From Butyrivibrio sp. (lineage in GTDB: Bacteria; Bacillota; Clostridia; Lachnospirales; Lachnospiraceae), in the NCBI RefSeq assembly GCF_017635265.1, contig NZ_JAGBLU010000030.1, positions 53,649-117,648 of the forward strand: a stretch of 64,000 bases of DNA, read 5' to 3'. Position 1 is the stretch's first letter. Each line of letters starts with the position of its first letter. This document shows positions 25,907-34,914 of this stretch, piece by piece. The notes beneath the pieces were generated by a model. That model was not told the origin of the DNA. It saw nothing but the letters and a program-made list of their open reading frames with translations, and ran no database searches. Both the position numbers and the translations under genes were made by a program.

Positions 25907-25936
25907 TTGATATTATATGAGGTAAACTCATATTAT
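25907..25936 (+). promoter_or_regulatory. Promoter and overlapping ATATGAG operator of the Rrf2 gene
   Basis: TTGATA at 25907-25912 and TATTAT at 25931-25936 are 18 bases apart. Within that spacer ATATGAG (25915-25921) and CTCATAT (25927-25933) are a 7-bp inverted repeat with a 5-base centre. This fits autoregulation of the Rrf2 regulator at 25974. Confidence 0.5.
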
Positions 25937-25973
25937 CACGATATTATTATATATTGTTTTAGAGGTTGCATAA

Positions 25974-26384
25974 ATGAAAATTTCCACAAAAGGTCGCTAT
26001 GCACTTAAAATCATGATGGATATTGCCCTTCATGACAATGGCGATTATATTTCGTTAAAAGATATTTCTAAACGCCAGAACATTACTGTAAAATACCTGG
26101 AACAGATCGTCTCCGGTCTGAACAAATCCGGTTTTTTATTGAGTATGCGCGGAAACAACGGTGGATATCGCCTTGCAAGAGAACCAAAAGATTGTAATAT
26201 TGGCGAGATCTTACGAACTGTCGAAGGAAGTCTTACTCCCATTGAATGTGTGGCCGGTGATACCGGCAATCCTTGTCCTCTTTCTGATTCCTGTTCAACT
26301 CTTCCTTTTTGGACCGGACTCGATAAAGTAGTCAATGACTATATTAACAGCTATACCCTTCAGGATCTGATAGATCAAAATTGA
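25974..26384 (+). CDS. Rrf2/IscR-family regulator with three conserved cysteines
   Basis: 136 residues, with the winged helix of the Rrf2 family at 1-70 (KISTKGRYALKIMMDIAL, SLKDISKRQNITVKYLEQIV, LRGNNGGYRLA) and the cluster-type cysteines Cys92, Cys101 and Cys107 (ECVAG...NPCPLSDSC). The set of three Cys fits an Fe-S-binding IscR-type sensor rather than CymR, which lacks them. Likely senses iron-sulfur status or redox and controls its own gene, given the palindrome inside its promoter. No isc or suf gene is adjacent. The GAGG box precedes the ATG by 8 bases. It sits between divergent tadA and the SRP RNA. Confidence 0.9.
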   Translation: MKISTKGRYALKIMMDIALHDNGDYISLKDISKRQNITVKYLEQIVSGLNKSGFLLSMRGNNGGYRLAREPKDCNIGEILRTVEGSLTPIECVAGDTGNPCPLSDSCSTLPFWTGLDKVVNDYINSYTLQDLIDQN

Positions 26385-26414
26385 CAATATTTCAAAAACA
26401 AAGTATAGTAATAG

Positions 26415-26594
26415 AGCGGTTTTGTGAAGGGTGCATGTAGCAGTCCTTTTGTACAGAATCGGGTCTTATGCAATGGAAATCTACGAACCGTGTCAGGTCG
26501 GGAACGAAGCAGCACTAAGTAGAACCTTCCATGTGTTGTAAGGTTGCCTTATTCTGTCTTAAGTAAACGTGCATGCGTCCTTCACAGAACCGCT
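26415..26594 (+). ncRNA. ffs: Signal recognition particle RNA (SRP RNA)
   Basis: The conserved domain IV is read directly at about 26493-26518: GTGTCAGGTCGGGAACGAAGCAGCAC-like, with the GGAA tetraloop closed by G-C in place of the usual C-G. The flanking arms make one long hairpin: AGCGGTT (26415 on) with AACCGCT (to 26594), GAAGG with CCTTC, and ACAGAAT with ATTCTGT near the apex. The length, about 180 bases, is intermediate between the small 4.5S form and the large Bacillus form. Binds Ffh and guides membrane and secreted proteins to the translocon. The gene lies between the Rrf2 regulator and the CdaR-type gene, near tadA. No U-tract follows at once. Confidence 0.93.
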
Positions 26595-26602
26595 TATCTG
26601 TT

Positions 26603-27688
26603 TTATCTGTTTTCCAGATATTTCATGTAGCCAATAACCATTAAAGCGATTTTAAAGGTAAGTGCATCATCAAATTTTCTTACATCCAGTCCTGAACTCT
26701 TTTCCAGCTTTTCAATTCTGTAAACCAAAGTGTTTCTGTGAACAAAGAGCTGCCTTGATGTCTCCGAAACATTTAGATTGTTTTCAAAAAACTTGTTTAT
26801 GGTATTTAATGTTTCCTCATCAAGATCATCCGGAACTTCTTTTCCACCAAATATTTCATCGATAAATATACGGCACAAACTCTCCGGAAGCTGATAAATA
26901 AGCCTTCCAATTCCCAGAGTGTTATAGGCATTGACTTTTTTTTCAGCGTAAAAGATTTTTCCGACCTCAAGAGCCATCTTGGCTTCTTTGTATGATTTAC
27001 TAAGATCCTTTAATTCCTCTACTATTGTTCCGTAAGCAACTCTTACATCAAGCATTGCCTCTGTATTCATCATATCCACTATAGTTGTGGCAATCTTTTG
27101 AACTTCTTCATAGGACTGATTTTTGGAAAGAGATTTAATAAGAATTACACTATTTTCATCTACTGCTGTTACATAATCACCGGTATGGGGAGCATACATA
27201 CTTCCAAGAAGCTCCTGTGCAGTATTGTCACTTGCGTGTTTTACTTCAACTAAAATAATAACTCTTGGAGCATTAACCTCAACTTTGAGCTTACGCGCCC
27301 TATTATATACATCAATAAGAAGCATATTATCAAGAAGAAGATTCTGGAAGAAATTGTTTCTGTCATATCTTTCTTTATACGCAACTATAAGATTCTGGAG
27401 CTGACTTACCCCTATTTTCCCGACCATGTAAGCATGCTCACTATCCCCCTTGGCCAGTAATACATATGCAGGTTCTCCTTCATCAAGAATCTTAAACAGA
27501 TGAACATCCCCGATTACCTGTGAATCCACCGGCGATTGTGCAAAGCTGGTGATTATAGAAATATCGAGCATATCACGTTCTGTAGTTGCCGCAACGACTT
27601 CTCCATTTAAATCCATCACACAAAGCTCTACTTTTGTAATTGCTCCTAACTCTTCTATACTTGCTTTTATATTCTGCGCAGAAATCAT
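26603..27688 (-). CDS. CdaR/PucR-family transcriptional regulator
   Basis: 361 residues from ATG at 27688, behind GGAGG seven bases before it. The frame is open farther upstream into the ATPase gene, but that part is only an overlap. Residues 1-125 are a sensory segment (ITKVELCVMDLNGEVVAATTE), as in sugar-diacid regulators. Residues 130-290 are a GGDEF-like domain without the GGDEF motif, and the C-terminal PucR-type helix-turn-helix is at 305-355 (FFENNLNVSETSRQLFVHRNTLVYRIEKLE). In related Clostridia the gene stands next to a UgpC-type ATPase gene as here, and probably regulates sugar uptake. Its effector is unknown. Confidence 0.88.
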   Translation of the reverse strand: MISAQNIKASIEELGAITKVELCVMDLNGEVVAATTERDMLDISIITSFAQSPVDSQVIGDVHLFKILDEGEPAYVLLAKGDSEHAYMVGKIGVSQLQNLIVAYKERYDRNNFFQNLLLDNMLLIDVYNRARKLKVEVNAPRVIILVEVKHASDNTAQELLGSMYAPHTGDYVTAVDENSVILIKSLSKNQSYEEVQKIATTIVDMMNTEAMLDVRVAYGTIVEELKDLSKSYKEAKMALEVGKIFYAEKKVNAYNTLGIGRLIYQLPESLCRIFIDEIFGGKEVPDDLDEETLNTINKFFENNLNVSETSRQLFVHRNTLVYRIEKLEKSSGLDVRKFDDALTFKIALMVIGYMKYLENR

Positions 27689-27732
27689 CTGTCTACCTCC
27701 TTGCAATACTATTATAAGTATAACATAATGCA

Positions 27733-27765
27733 TAAAAAAAAGGCTATCACAGTAGTGATAGCCCT
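27733..27765 (-). terminator. Terminator after the sugar ABC ATPase
   Basis: GGCTATCAC at 27742-27750 pairs perfectly with GTGATAGCC at 27755-27763 around AGTA, and the run of A on the plus strand at 27733-27741 gives an eight-U tract on the minus-strand transcript. It separates ugpC from the CdaR-type gene, so the latter needs its own promoter or readthrough. Confidence 0.92.
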
Positions 27766-27776
27766 TAAAATCAATA

Positions 27777-28886
27777 TTAGTTTGTGATTGTCTTCTCTGT
27801 CTCTTTGTCGAAGATGTGAATCTTCTCAACATCGAATGCAAACTTAACCTTATCGCCAGGTCTAGCTGTTGTACGAGAATCAACTCTAGCTGTGATAGGG
27901 AACTTATCAAGATCAAAGTACAGATAAACTTCTGCACCAAGAAGCTCGTATACGTTGATTGTTGACTCAAATACAGCCTTTGATGTGTTAACAACCATCT
28001 CTGAATCATCAACATCTTCCGGACGGATACCGAATGTAACAGTCTTTCCAGCGTAGCCTCCCTCGATAACCTTCTTAGCCTTTGCAGGTGGAAGTTCGAT
28101 TGACTTACCGGCAATCTTAAGGCAAGCCTTATCTCCGCTAACTTCTACTTCTGCATCAAGGAAGTTCATCTGAGGTGATCCCATGAATCCAGCAACAAAG
28201 AGGTTGCCTGGCTTATCATAGAGGTTCTGAGGTGTATCAACCTGCTGAACAACACCATCCTTCATAACTACGATTCTTGTACCAAGAGTCATAGCCTCTG
28301 TCTGGTCATGTGTAACGTAGATGATTGTTGTGCCAAGTCTCTGATGAAGCTTAGCAATCTCTGTTCTCATCTGTACACGAAGTTTAGCATCAAGGTTTGA
28401 AAGAGGTTCGTCCATAAGGAATACCTTAGGGTTACGAACGATAGCACGTCCCATAGCAACACGCTGTCTCTGTCCACCTGAAAGAGCCTTTGGCTTACGA
28501 TCAAGGAGCTTCTCAAGGTCAAGGATCTTAGCAGCTTCTCTAACCATCTTGTCAATTTCAGCCTTTGGAACTTTTCTAAGCTTAAGTCCAAATGCCATGT
28601 TATCATATACAGTCATATGTGGGTACAGAGCGTAGTTCTGGAATACCATCGCGATATCTCTGTCCTTAGGCTCAACATCGTTAACAACTCTGTCACCAAT
28701 CTTAAGTGTTCCTGAAGAAATATCTTCAAGACCGGCGATCATACGAAGTGTTGTTGACTTACCACATCCTGAAGGTCCTACGAAAATAATAAACTCTTTA
28801 TCCTGAATCTCAAGGTTGAAATCTTTAACAGCCTCAAAACCATTAGGATAAACTTTAGTTACATGCTCAAGTGATAAACTTGCCAT
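27777..28886 (-). CDS. ugpC: Multitask sugar ABC transporter ATPase (UgpC/MsmK type)
   Basis: 369 residues of the MalK/UgpC/MsmK family, which energises several sugar importers in one cell. Walker [10 protein letters not shown] at 37-45, Q-loop VFQNYALYPH, signature LSGGQRQR, Walker B MDEPLSNLDA, H-loop TVVYVTHDQ-like THDQTEAM, then the C-terminal TOBE/MalK regulatory domain from about 245 (FGIRPEDV). The start ATG follows AGGAGGAATATAAGGT. Permeases and binding proteins are not adjacent, which is normal for this shared ATPase; the lipoprotein at 23823 is one candidate client. A good terminator follows, then the CdaR-type regulator. Confidence 0.95.
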   Translation of the reverse strand: MASLSLEHVTKVYPNGFEAVKDFNLEIQDKEFIIFVGPSGCGKSTTLRMIAGLEDISSGTLKIGDRVVNDVEPKDRDIAMVFQNYALYPHMTVYDNMAFGLKLRKVPKAEIDKMVREAAKILDLEKLLDRKPKALSGGQRQRVAMGRAIVRNPKVFLMDEPLSNLDAKLRVQMRTEIAKLHQRLGTTIIYVTHDQTEAMTLGTRIVVMKDGVVQQVDTPQNLYDKPGNLFVAGFMGSPQMNFLDAEVEVSGDKACLKIAGKSIELPPAKAKKVIEGGYAGKTVTFGIRPEDVDDSEMVVNTSKAVFESTINVYELLGAEVYLYFDLDKFPITARVDSRTTARPGDKVKFAFDVEKIHIFDKETEKTITN

Positions 28887-29083
28887 ACCTTATATTCCTC
28901 CTAATTCATAAATAGCTTTATGCTATAAACAAGTATAGCGGCGGAATAATTTATTTACTATTCACTTATTTCACAAATATTTTACAATTCATTAGCTAAA
29001 CTGACTAGCAATCCGGGTAATTTTCCACAATTCTGAAATATTGACGAAGAATCTAAAAATTCTATATGCAATTTGACCATTGC

Positions 29084-30520
29084 TTAGGCATGATAAAATG
29101 CTACTACGCCCGATTCGTGTTTTTCCCGTTCTCGCAATGCCGATCTGGAAGACGCAAATAATTTTGCATAATTATTTCCGTCTTTTGGTGCAACTGCAGC
29201 GCCAACACTGAGAAAAAGTCCTGTTCCATCTACCTCTTTCATGTTTTTAAAATCATGAATCAGTAAAATAAGTTCATCAATCTGTTTTCTTACATCCTTC
29301 GGTTCAACTATATCCTTCAAAAAAATGACAAATTCATCGTCAACTCTGCCTATGGCATCTGATGTTCTGTATTTTTCCAAAAGTTTCTTTGAAAACTTTA
29401 TTATCACAGCATCCATCATTTCACTTTTTGTTTTTCTAAACTCTTTTGATCCATCAATAGACAACAGGAACATAAGGCCTTTTCTTTCACCGGGCTCCGA
29501 CAGGTATGCATTCACTTCAGCTTCTACAGAATCCTCTGTTAAAAGACCTGTAACAAAATCCTTTTCGTGAACGTATCTGCTTTTTCTCCGCTTGCTGTAA
29601 GCCATTATATGTCCTACAAACAATACTGCTATAAGCATTGCTGTCAATGTCATTATCCACAGAAACATTATAAAATATCCATGAATTGCCCCATCTACAG
29701 CTTTATTCATATTGTCATAACTGATTAAAGCAATTATCGATCCGCCCGAAACAGGAGCAGGCACGGCAACTGCATAACCATATCCCGGTATTTCCTCATC
29801 ATATGTTGCCCCCTGCATCAGGGCATGTTGAAAGCGCTCACTGTTAAAGTTTTCAGGTAACGCATCCCAAGCCATCTCTATATCTTTATCAGCATTTCGA
29901 ATTCTGTCACCGTACTCAGTCAGTATATGACCTCTGACAGCCACCCACACTCCATAGCTGACAGATTTTTGCTTTTCAAATATTCCTTCGGATAAATTCT
30001 CGACATTGAGAATAGACACAAGATATCCTTTGGTTCCACCTATAAACCTAATGCCATTTATAAAGGCTACACTATGTCCGCCAAAGATATCTTCAGTAAT
30101 ATAAAGAACACCAGAGCTGTCTGCATCAAACCCATCTCTGATCTGTTCAAAGAAATCATAATTAGAAAGATTGACTGTTTTTCCACGTTCGTCAAATCCA
30201 TTGCCTTCCGAATCACATATAATCGAAGTAAGACATTCTGTATTAGTCACTATAACAGATGCCCAATCTGCCATATCTGCTTTTTCATCGGCAATGTCAA
30301 ATGTCTTTAAGGCTTTGGCTGCTGAATCCTGATAATCACGTATACGAACGTAATTTATATCCTTTTTATATAGTTCAGCTGCAATTCCGGAAGAAACGCT
30401 CTGTATCTCAAACATTGAAATACCATATCTCAAATCATTGCTGTAGGTTTTGAATACAATACCTACAGCAACAGCAAATATTAAGACCGGCACCAGGCAT
30501 GATAACAGAGCTCTCTTCAT
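29084..30520 (-). CDS. Membrane protein with degenerate GGDEF domain
   Basis: 478 residues. A TM helix at about 4-24, an extracytoplasmic dCache-like sensor at about 30-275, a second TM at 285-310, then a GGDEF domain at about 325-475 (DFVTGLLTEDSVEAEV, DAIGRVDDEFVIFL, LFLSVGAAVAPKDG). In active diguanylate cyclases the loop reads (G/S)G(D/E)EF; here it reads VDDEF at about 394-398, and the substrate-binding residues around it differ as well. Hence it probably does not make c-di-GMP, but could bind a nucleotide or act as a receiver in signal transduction. It starts at ATG 30520 after GAGGTGAC. It follows the YesL gene after 31 bases. Confidence 0.83.
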   Translation of the reverse strand: MKRALLSCLVPVLIFAVAVGIVFKTYSNDLRYGISMFEIQSVSSGIAAELYKKDINYVRIRDYQDSAAKALKTFDIADEKADMADWASVIVTNTECLTSIICDSEGNGFDERGKTVNLSNYDFFEQIRDGFDADSSGVLYITEDIFGGHSVAFINGIRFIGGTKGYLVSILNVENLSEGIFEKQKSVSYGVWVAVRGHILTEYGDRIRNADKDIEMAWDALPENFNSERFQHALMQGATYDEEIPGYGYAVAVPAPVSGGSIIALISYDNMNKAVDGAIHGYFIMFLWIMTLTAMLIAVLFVGHIMAYSKRRKSRYVHEKDFVTGLLTEDSVEAEVNAYLSEPGERKGLMFLLSIDGSKEFRKTKSEMMDAVIIKFSKKLLEKYRTSDAIGRVDDEFVIFLKDIVEPKDVRKQIDELILLIHDFKNMKEVDGTGLFLSVGAAVAPKDGNNYAKLFASSRSALREREKHESGVVAFYHA

Positions 30521-30551
30521 TTGTCACCTCATAATAAGATAATCACTGCTA

Positions 30552-31343
30552 TTATTCTTCGTCTAATTTTTTAATGGCTGCGTCCAGTTCTTCCTCTTCA
30601 GAAAGATTTTCTTCTTCAGGTTCAAATCTTTTGAATGTTCCGTTGTAAAGCATCGCATTAAGATAACTTGGTCCTGCAATTCCCAAAAGAATAAGTACCG
30701 GAACCGCTTTAAAATCAAAGAAATAAAACACAATAAACGGAATAGATGAAATAATCGTCATCAAAATAGTTTTTGGGAATGCCAATATTGCCATTAAAAG
30801 TGAATTCTTGAGAGTTGCCGCATTTGTGTTGACAAACTTGGAAAGTATCGGGAACACATAAAGTGATACCATATAAAGTAAAACACTCAATGCTATTATG
30901 GCATACCTGTAAAAACCATTTAAATTATTCAAAATAAAGAAATCCAAAACCAGAATTCCGGCAATGGCAAATTTAATAACCTGAAGGATAAGTCCCTGTT
31001 TAAAGTTCTCTTTAAAAGATCTGAAATAAGTCTTGGTTATATAACTGTCTTCATCTCTTACAATCTTCAAAAGAACAAAATGCATAGCGGTACATGCCGG
31101 CCCCAGAATACTGGAACAAATAATACCAAATATCCACGCCCATAAAACAGCGCTCAAAAAATAGTTGTAATCAAGCTCAGCGCCATCAAACAGCACCGGT
31201 CCGATAGCCGGTCCCAAAAACAGGATCTGTTCAAAAATAAGCGGGATAGCAAAAATCAAAGTTAAAATGTTTACCCACATTACATCTGCAAGCCTGGTAA
31301 GTGCTCGCATCAAAGGACTTTCTAAATCAAATATTTTTCCCAT
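30552..31343 (-). CDS. YesL-family (DUF624) membrane protein
   Basis: 263 residues with at least six membrane spans and a charged C-terminal tail (EEENLSEEEELD). The N-terminal MRALTRLADVMWVNILTLIF is typical for YesL, encoded in many carbohydrate-uptake loci. The role is not established; YesL homologues often accompany sugar ABC transporters and may aid them. It starts at ATG 31343 after GAGGAG, only 3 bases after the GNAT stop codon, and precedes the GGDEF-like gene, so the genes 32775-29084 likely form one transcription unit. Confidence 0.88.
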   Translation of the reverse strand: MGKIFDLESPLMRALTRLADVMWVNILTLIFAIPLIFEQILFLGPAIGPVLFDGAELDYNYFLSAVLWAWIFGIICSSILGPACTAMHFVLLKIVRDEDSYITKTYFRSFKENFKQGLILQVIKFAIAGILVLDFFILNNLNGFYRYAIIALSVLLYMVSLYVFPILSKFVNTNAATLKNSLLMAILAFPKTILMTIISSIPFIVFYFFDFKAVPVLILLGIAGPSYLNAMLYNGTFKRFEPEEENLSEEEELDAAIKKLDEE

Positions 31344-31346
31344 AAG

Positions 31347-31838
31347 TTAACTCCTCAAACAAAGCTTCATTGGTGTAAATCGGATGCCATCTGCCGTCAT
31401 TTCCTCCCGGACATCCTTAAATCCCCGCTTATGATAAAAACCGACAGCGTAAGGTGCTGCATTCACTGTCAGCTCATCCATCCCCTCTTCTTCAAGAGCA
31501 TATTTTGACACATATCTTATCAGTGCAGTTCCTATTCCCACACCGTGATAATTTCCATCCACAAACAATAAAGAAATATGTTTACGCTCCCGTAATGAAA
31601 TCATTCCAAGGTATTTATCTTCGTAAACAGCAACAAAAAGCTGATACTGCCCGGCGATAAACATCTTCCTAAGCATATCATCATTTACAAAATTTCTGAA
31701 GTTGTCTATTCCCTCATCAGAATAGTCAGGGGCGTCAAATCTTGCAAAGGTATCCCACGCAAGTTTCATCGCCCCATCCCAATCAGAATGGTAAGCACAC
31801 CTTACCATTATTTTTGATCTGTCAATTTGCAGTGCCAC
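31347..31838 (-). CDS. GNAT-family N-acetyltransferase
   Basis: 163 residues with the acetyl-CoA binding signature of GNAT proteins: VDGNYHGVGIGTALIRYVSKYA, a V/I-x-x-x-x-R/Q-x-x-G-x-G/A loop, and the final strand LTVNAAPYAVGFYHKRGFKDV. Transfers an acetyl group to an amine or protein; the substrate is not predictable. The start is GTG at 31838 inside the 3' end of the hydrolase gene (17-base overlap); an ATG 30 bases downstream is possible. It is cytosolic. Overlaps of this kind support co-transcription and translational coupling with the hydrolase. Confidence 0.85.
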   Translation of the reverse strand: MALQIDRSKIMVRCAYHSDWDGAMKLAWDTFARFDAPDYSDEGIDNFRNFVNDDMLRKMFIAGQYQLFVAVYEDKYLGMISLRERKHISLLFVDGNYHGVGIGTALIRYVSKYALEEEGMDELTVNAAPYAVGFYHKRGFKDVREEMTADGIRFTPMKLCLRS

Positions 31839-32775
31839 TCTTCAACACTCTCATTATCCAAGCATACTGATCTTCGTATACTTTTTCTCTTCCAATTTCC
31901 TGCTGAAGTTCATGACGCATTCCATCATAAATCTTAAGCTCAACATCCTTTATCTCAAGCTTATTTTTGTAAATATCATAAAGTTTGTTTAATGCCTCAC
32001 CATAACTTCCTACAGGATCTTCAGCGCCGCCGGTGATAAGAATAGGAAGACTCTTTGGAATATCCTCCATCTTATCAATATCCTGAACTCTCTTTAAGAG
32101 TTCTGCCATTGTCTTGAAACCATTAAGGGTAAACACAAAGTTACATCTTGGATCGGCTACATACTTGTTTACACTTTCCTCATTATGCGAAAGCCAGTCA
32201 AACTTAGTTTTGTGATCGGGAATCTTTTTTAAATATCCCTTAAAAGCCATGTTATTGATCATCTCTGAACGATACTTCGTCCCAAAGATTACCTGTAATA
32301 TGCTGACCATAGTGCTCAAAGAATTAACTGTTCCAGTGGGCATAGCTGCTGTTCCCTGAATAATAGCGCCGCTAATACCTGTTCCATAACGAGTAATGTA
32401 CTCTCTTGCCACAAAAGAGCCAAAGCTGTGACCCAGAATAAATACCGGAACTCCCGGATACTCTTCCTGTGTCATTTTCTTTAATCTGTGCGCATCTCTT
32501 ACAAGTACAGTTGCCGGATCGTTTTTGCAAAAGAATCCGTAAGTACCTTTGCCATCTGCTACAGAACCGCCGTGTCCAAGATGATCGTTACCCATTACGA
32601 GAATGCCCTTTTCTGCCAAAAAGTTTGCAAACTCATCATAGCGATCGATAAATTCCTGCATTCCATGGATAATCTGCAGGATAGCAACCGGCTTGCCTTC
32701 AGGTATCCATCTGATAGCATGAAGCATGGTCTGCCTGTCTCTTGATTTGTAAGTCAATTCCTCTTTGCGTGCCAT
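31822..32775 (-). CDS. Alpha/beta hydrolase, monoacylglycerol lipase/lysophospholipase type
   Basis: 317 residues, with the PldB/MGL pattern: HGMQEFIDRYDEFANFLAEKG, LGHGGSVAD, nucleophile elbow GHSFGSF and an Asp in the PILITGGAEDPVG strand, with a His in MRHELQQE near the C-terminus. That supports a monoglyceride- or lysophospholipid-type lipase, with no signal peptide. The ATG at 32775 follows GGGGAGGGATTTCC. It follows metG with a 74-base gap and overlaps the GNAT gene by 17 bases. Confidence 0.88.
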   Translation of the reverse strand: MARKEELTYKSRDRQTMLHAIRWIPEGKPVAILQIIHGMQEFIDRYDEFANFLAEKGILVMGNDHLGHGGSVADGKGTYGFFCKNDPATVLVRDAHRLKKMTQEEYPGVPVFILGHSFGSFVAREYITRYGTGISGAIIQGTAAMPTGTVNSLSTMVSILQVIFGTKYRSEMINNMAFKGYLKKIPDHKTKFDWLSHNEESVNKYVADPRCNFVFTLNGFKTMAELLKRVQDIDKMEDIPKSLPILITGGAEDPVGSYGEALNKLYDIYKNKLEIKDVELKIYDGMRHELQQEIGREKVYEDQYAWIMRVLKSGTAN

Positions 32776-32849
32776 TGGAAATCCCTCCCCATAATTGTTT
32801 ATACTTATATGATAACATGTATTCTAAAGCTTCGCTTTAAAACATTTCA

Positions 32850-34886
32850 TCAACAGATTTCCGCTCCGGATGGCATATCCTTTTCAGGAGTCATAAGTGC
32901 CAGATTGCCCTCAGCGTCTTCCGCACAAAGAAGCATTCCCTCTGACATTACTCCCGCAAGTTTTGCAGGCTTAAGGTTTACAAGTACCATTACCTTCTTA
33001 CCAACCATCTCTTCCGGAGAATAGTATTTTCTAATTCCTGATACAATCTGCTTAACCTGACTTCCAATCTTAACCTGTGAACAAAGAAGCTTTTTTGATT
33101 TCTCAACCGCTTCGCACTTTATAATCTCGCCAACTTGGAACTGCATAGCTCCAAACTGATCAAAGGTAATTTCTTCTTTTGCAGGAATATCAATTGCTTC
33201 TGCACTTTCACTACTTTCAGTTTTCTCAACAACTGCAGGAGCAAGACCTGCCTTTGCAAGATTCTTTGCTGCCTCAGCCTGTGCTCTTTCATACTCAGCT
33301 TTTTGTCTCTTTGTAATCTCGGCAGCTTTCTCAAGCACATCCTTTAAATCTTTACGGGCAAAGAGCATTTCAGGAGCATCAGTGACTTTAGTGCCACTCT
33401 TACAAATACCGAATTTATCAAGAGTGTCAAAGTCTCTGTCAGGAGTATTGAGCTGTTCCTTGATTTTCTGCGCTGTTTCAGGCATAAACGGGTCAAGAAG
33501 AGCTGCTCCAATTGAGATAGACTCTACAAGATTGTAAAGAACTGTAGATAATCTGTCCTTTTTGCTCTCATCTTTTCCAAGAACCCATGGTTCTGTTTCA
33601 TCAATATATTTATTGCATCTCTTGAATAAAGTAAATATTTCTGTAAGTGCATCCGCAACACGAAGCTCGTCCATCTTTGCTTCTACTTTTGCATAGCATC
33701 CGGTAACTACAGCCTTAAGATCATCATCAACAGGCTCTGTCACGTTCTTGTCTGCCACAACACCGCCGAGATACTTGTTACTCATAGCTATAGTACGATT
33801 TACAAGGTTTCCGAGCGTATTGGCCAGATCAGAGTTGAATCTTTCTACCAAAAGTTCCCATGTAATAACTCCATCGTTATCAAAAGGCATCTCATGAAGA
33901 ACGAAATATCTTACAGGATCAACTCCAAAAAGACTTACCAGATCATCAGCGTAAATAACATTGCCCTTTGACTTACTCATTTTCTCGCCGCCCTGTAAAA
34001 GCCATGGATGACCAAATACCTGTTTGGGAAGCGGCTCGCCAAGTGCCATAAGGAAAATAGGCCAATAGATTGTATGGAATCTGATAATATCTTTTCCTAT
34101 AAGGTGAAGATCTGCAGGCCACCACTTCTTGTATTCTTCAGAGCTGTTACCATCAGCATCGTACCCAATTCCTGTTATATAATTGGTAAGAGCGTCAAGC
34201 CATACATAAACCACATGTTTATCATCAAAATCAACAGGTATTCCCCATTTAAATGATGTTCTTGATACACAAAGATCCTGAAGTCCGGGAAGAAGGAAAT
34301 TGTTCATCATTTCATTCTTTCTTGATGCAGGCTGAATAAATTCCGGATGTGTATTGATATGTTCGATAAGTCTGTCAGCATATTTGCTCATCTTAAAGAA
34401 GTATGCTTCTTCCTCTGCAGGATGAACAGGGCCTCCGCATTCAGGGCATTTTCCGTCCTTGAGCTGAGATTCTGTATAGAAAGCCTCGCACTCTGTACAA
34501 TACATTCCCTTATATGATCCCTTGTAAATGTCTCCCTGATCATAGAATTTTTTGAAAATTTTCTGAACCTGTTTTACATGATCTTCATCTGTTGTTCTGA
34601 TGAATCGGTCATAAGAAGTGTCCATAAGATTCCAGAGACCTTTAATAGTATCTGAAACCTGATCTACAAACTCTTTAGGTGAACTGCAACCGGCTTCGAT
34701 TGCTCTTGTCTCAATTTTCTGACCATGCTCGTCAGAACCTGTCTGAAAATGAACATCAAATCCGTCTCTTCTTTTATACCTTGCAATAGCATCTGCCAAC
34801 ACGATTTCATAGCTGTTACCAATATGCGGCTTACCGGATGTGTAAGCTATTGCAGTTGTAATATAATATTTACCCTTATTCTGCAT
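32850..34886 (-). CDS. metG: Methionyl-tRNA synthetase with C-terminal tRNA-binding domain
   Basis: Charges tRNA-Met. 678 residues. The class I HIGN motif is at 21-24 and KMSKS at about 298-302. A zinc knuckle with four Cys (CTEC...CPEC, about 128-150) is present. A charged linker with Ala/Lys/Glu repeats at about 510-570 joins the EMAP-II/Trbp111-like OB fold (FQVGEIIKCEAVEKSKKLLC, about 577-678), which improves tRNA binding and dimerises MetRS. The start ATG at 34886 lies 28 bases after the methionine aminopeptidase gene. The pair (metG and map) suggests initiation and N-terminal processing genes under one promoter. No T-box lies in this gap. Confidence 0.97.
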   Translation of the reverse strand: MQNKGKYYITTAIAYTSGKPHIGNSYEIVLADAIARYKRRDGFDVHFQTGSDEHGQKIETRAIEAGCSSPKEFVDQVSDTIKGLWNLMDTSYDRFIRTTDEDHVKQVQKIFKKFYDQGDIYKGSYKGMYCTECEAFYTESQLKDGKCPECGGPVHPAEEEAYFFKMSKYADRLIEHINTHPEFIQPASRKNEMMNNFLLPGLQDLCVSRTSFKWGIPVDFDDKHVVYVWLDALTNYITGIGYDADGNSSEEYKKWWPADLHLIGKDIIRFHTIYWPIFLMALGEPLPKQVFGHPWLLQGGEKMSKSKGNVIYADDLVSLFGVDPVRYFVLHEMPFDNDGVITWELLVERFNSDLANTLGNLVNRTIAMSNKYLGGVVADKNVTEPVDDDLKAVVTGCYAKVEAKMDELRVADALTEIFTLFKRCNKYIDETEPWVLGKDESKKDRLSTVLYNLVESISIGAALLDPFMPETAQKIKEQLNTPDRDFDTLDKFGICKSGTKVTDAPEMLFARKDLKDVLEKAAEITKRQKAEYERAQAEAAKNLAKAGLAPAVVEKTESSESAEAIDIPAKEEITFDQFGAMQFQVGEIIKCEAVEKSKKLLCSQVKIGSQVKQIVSGIRKYYSPEEMVGKKVMVLVNLKPAKLAGVMSEGMLLCAEDAEGNLALMTPEKDMPSGAEIC

Positions 34887-34914
34887 CTAAAAAACCTCGT
34901 CTTTCTATGAATGT

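Noticed and set aside
27689-28114. Upstream extension of the CdaR-type regulator giving 503 residues
   Set aside because: It lies wholly inside the sugar ATPase gene on the same strand, reads as Leu/Ser/Arg-rich nonsense and has no ribosome binding site; the ATG at 27688 with GGAGG is clearly better.
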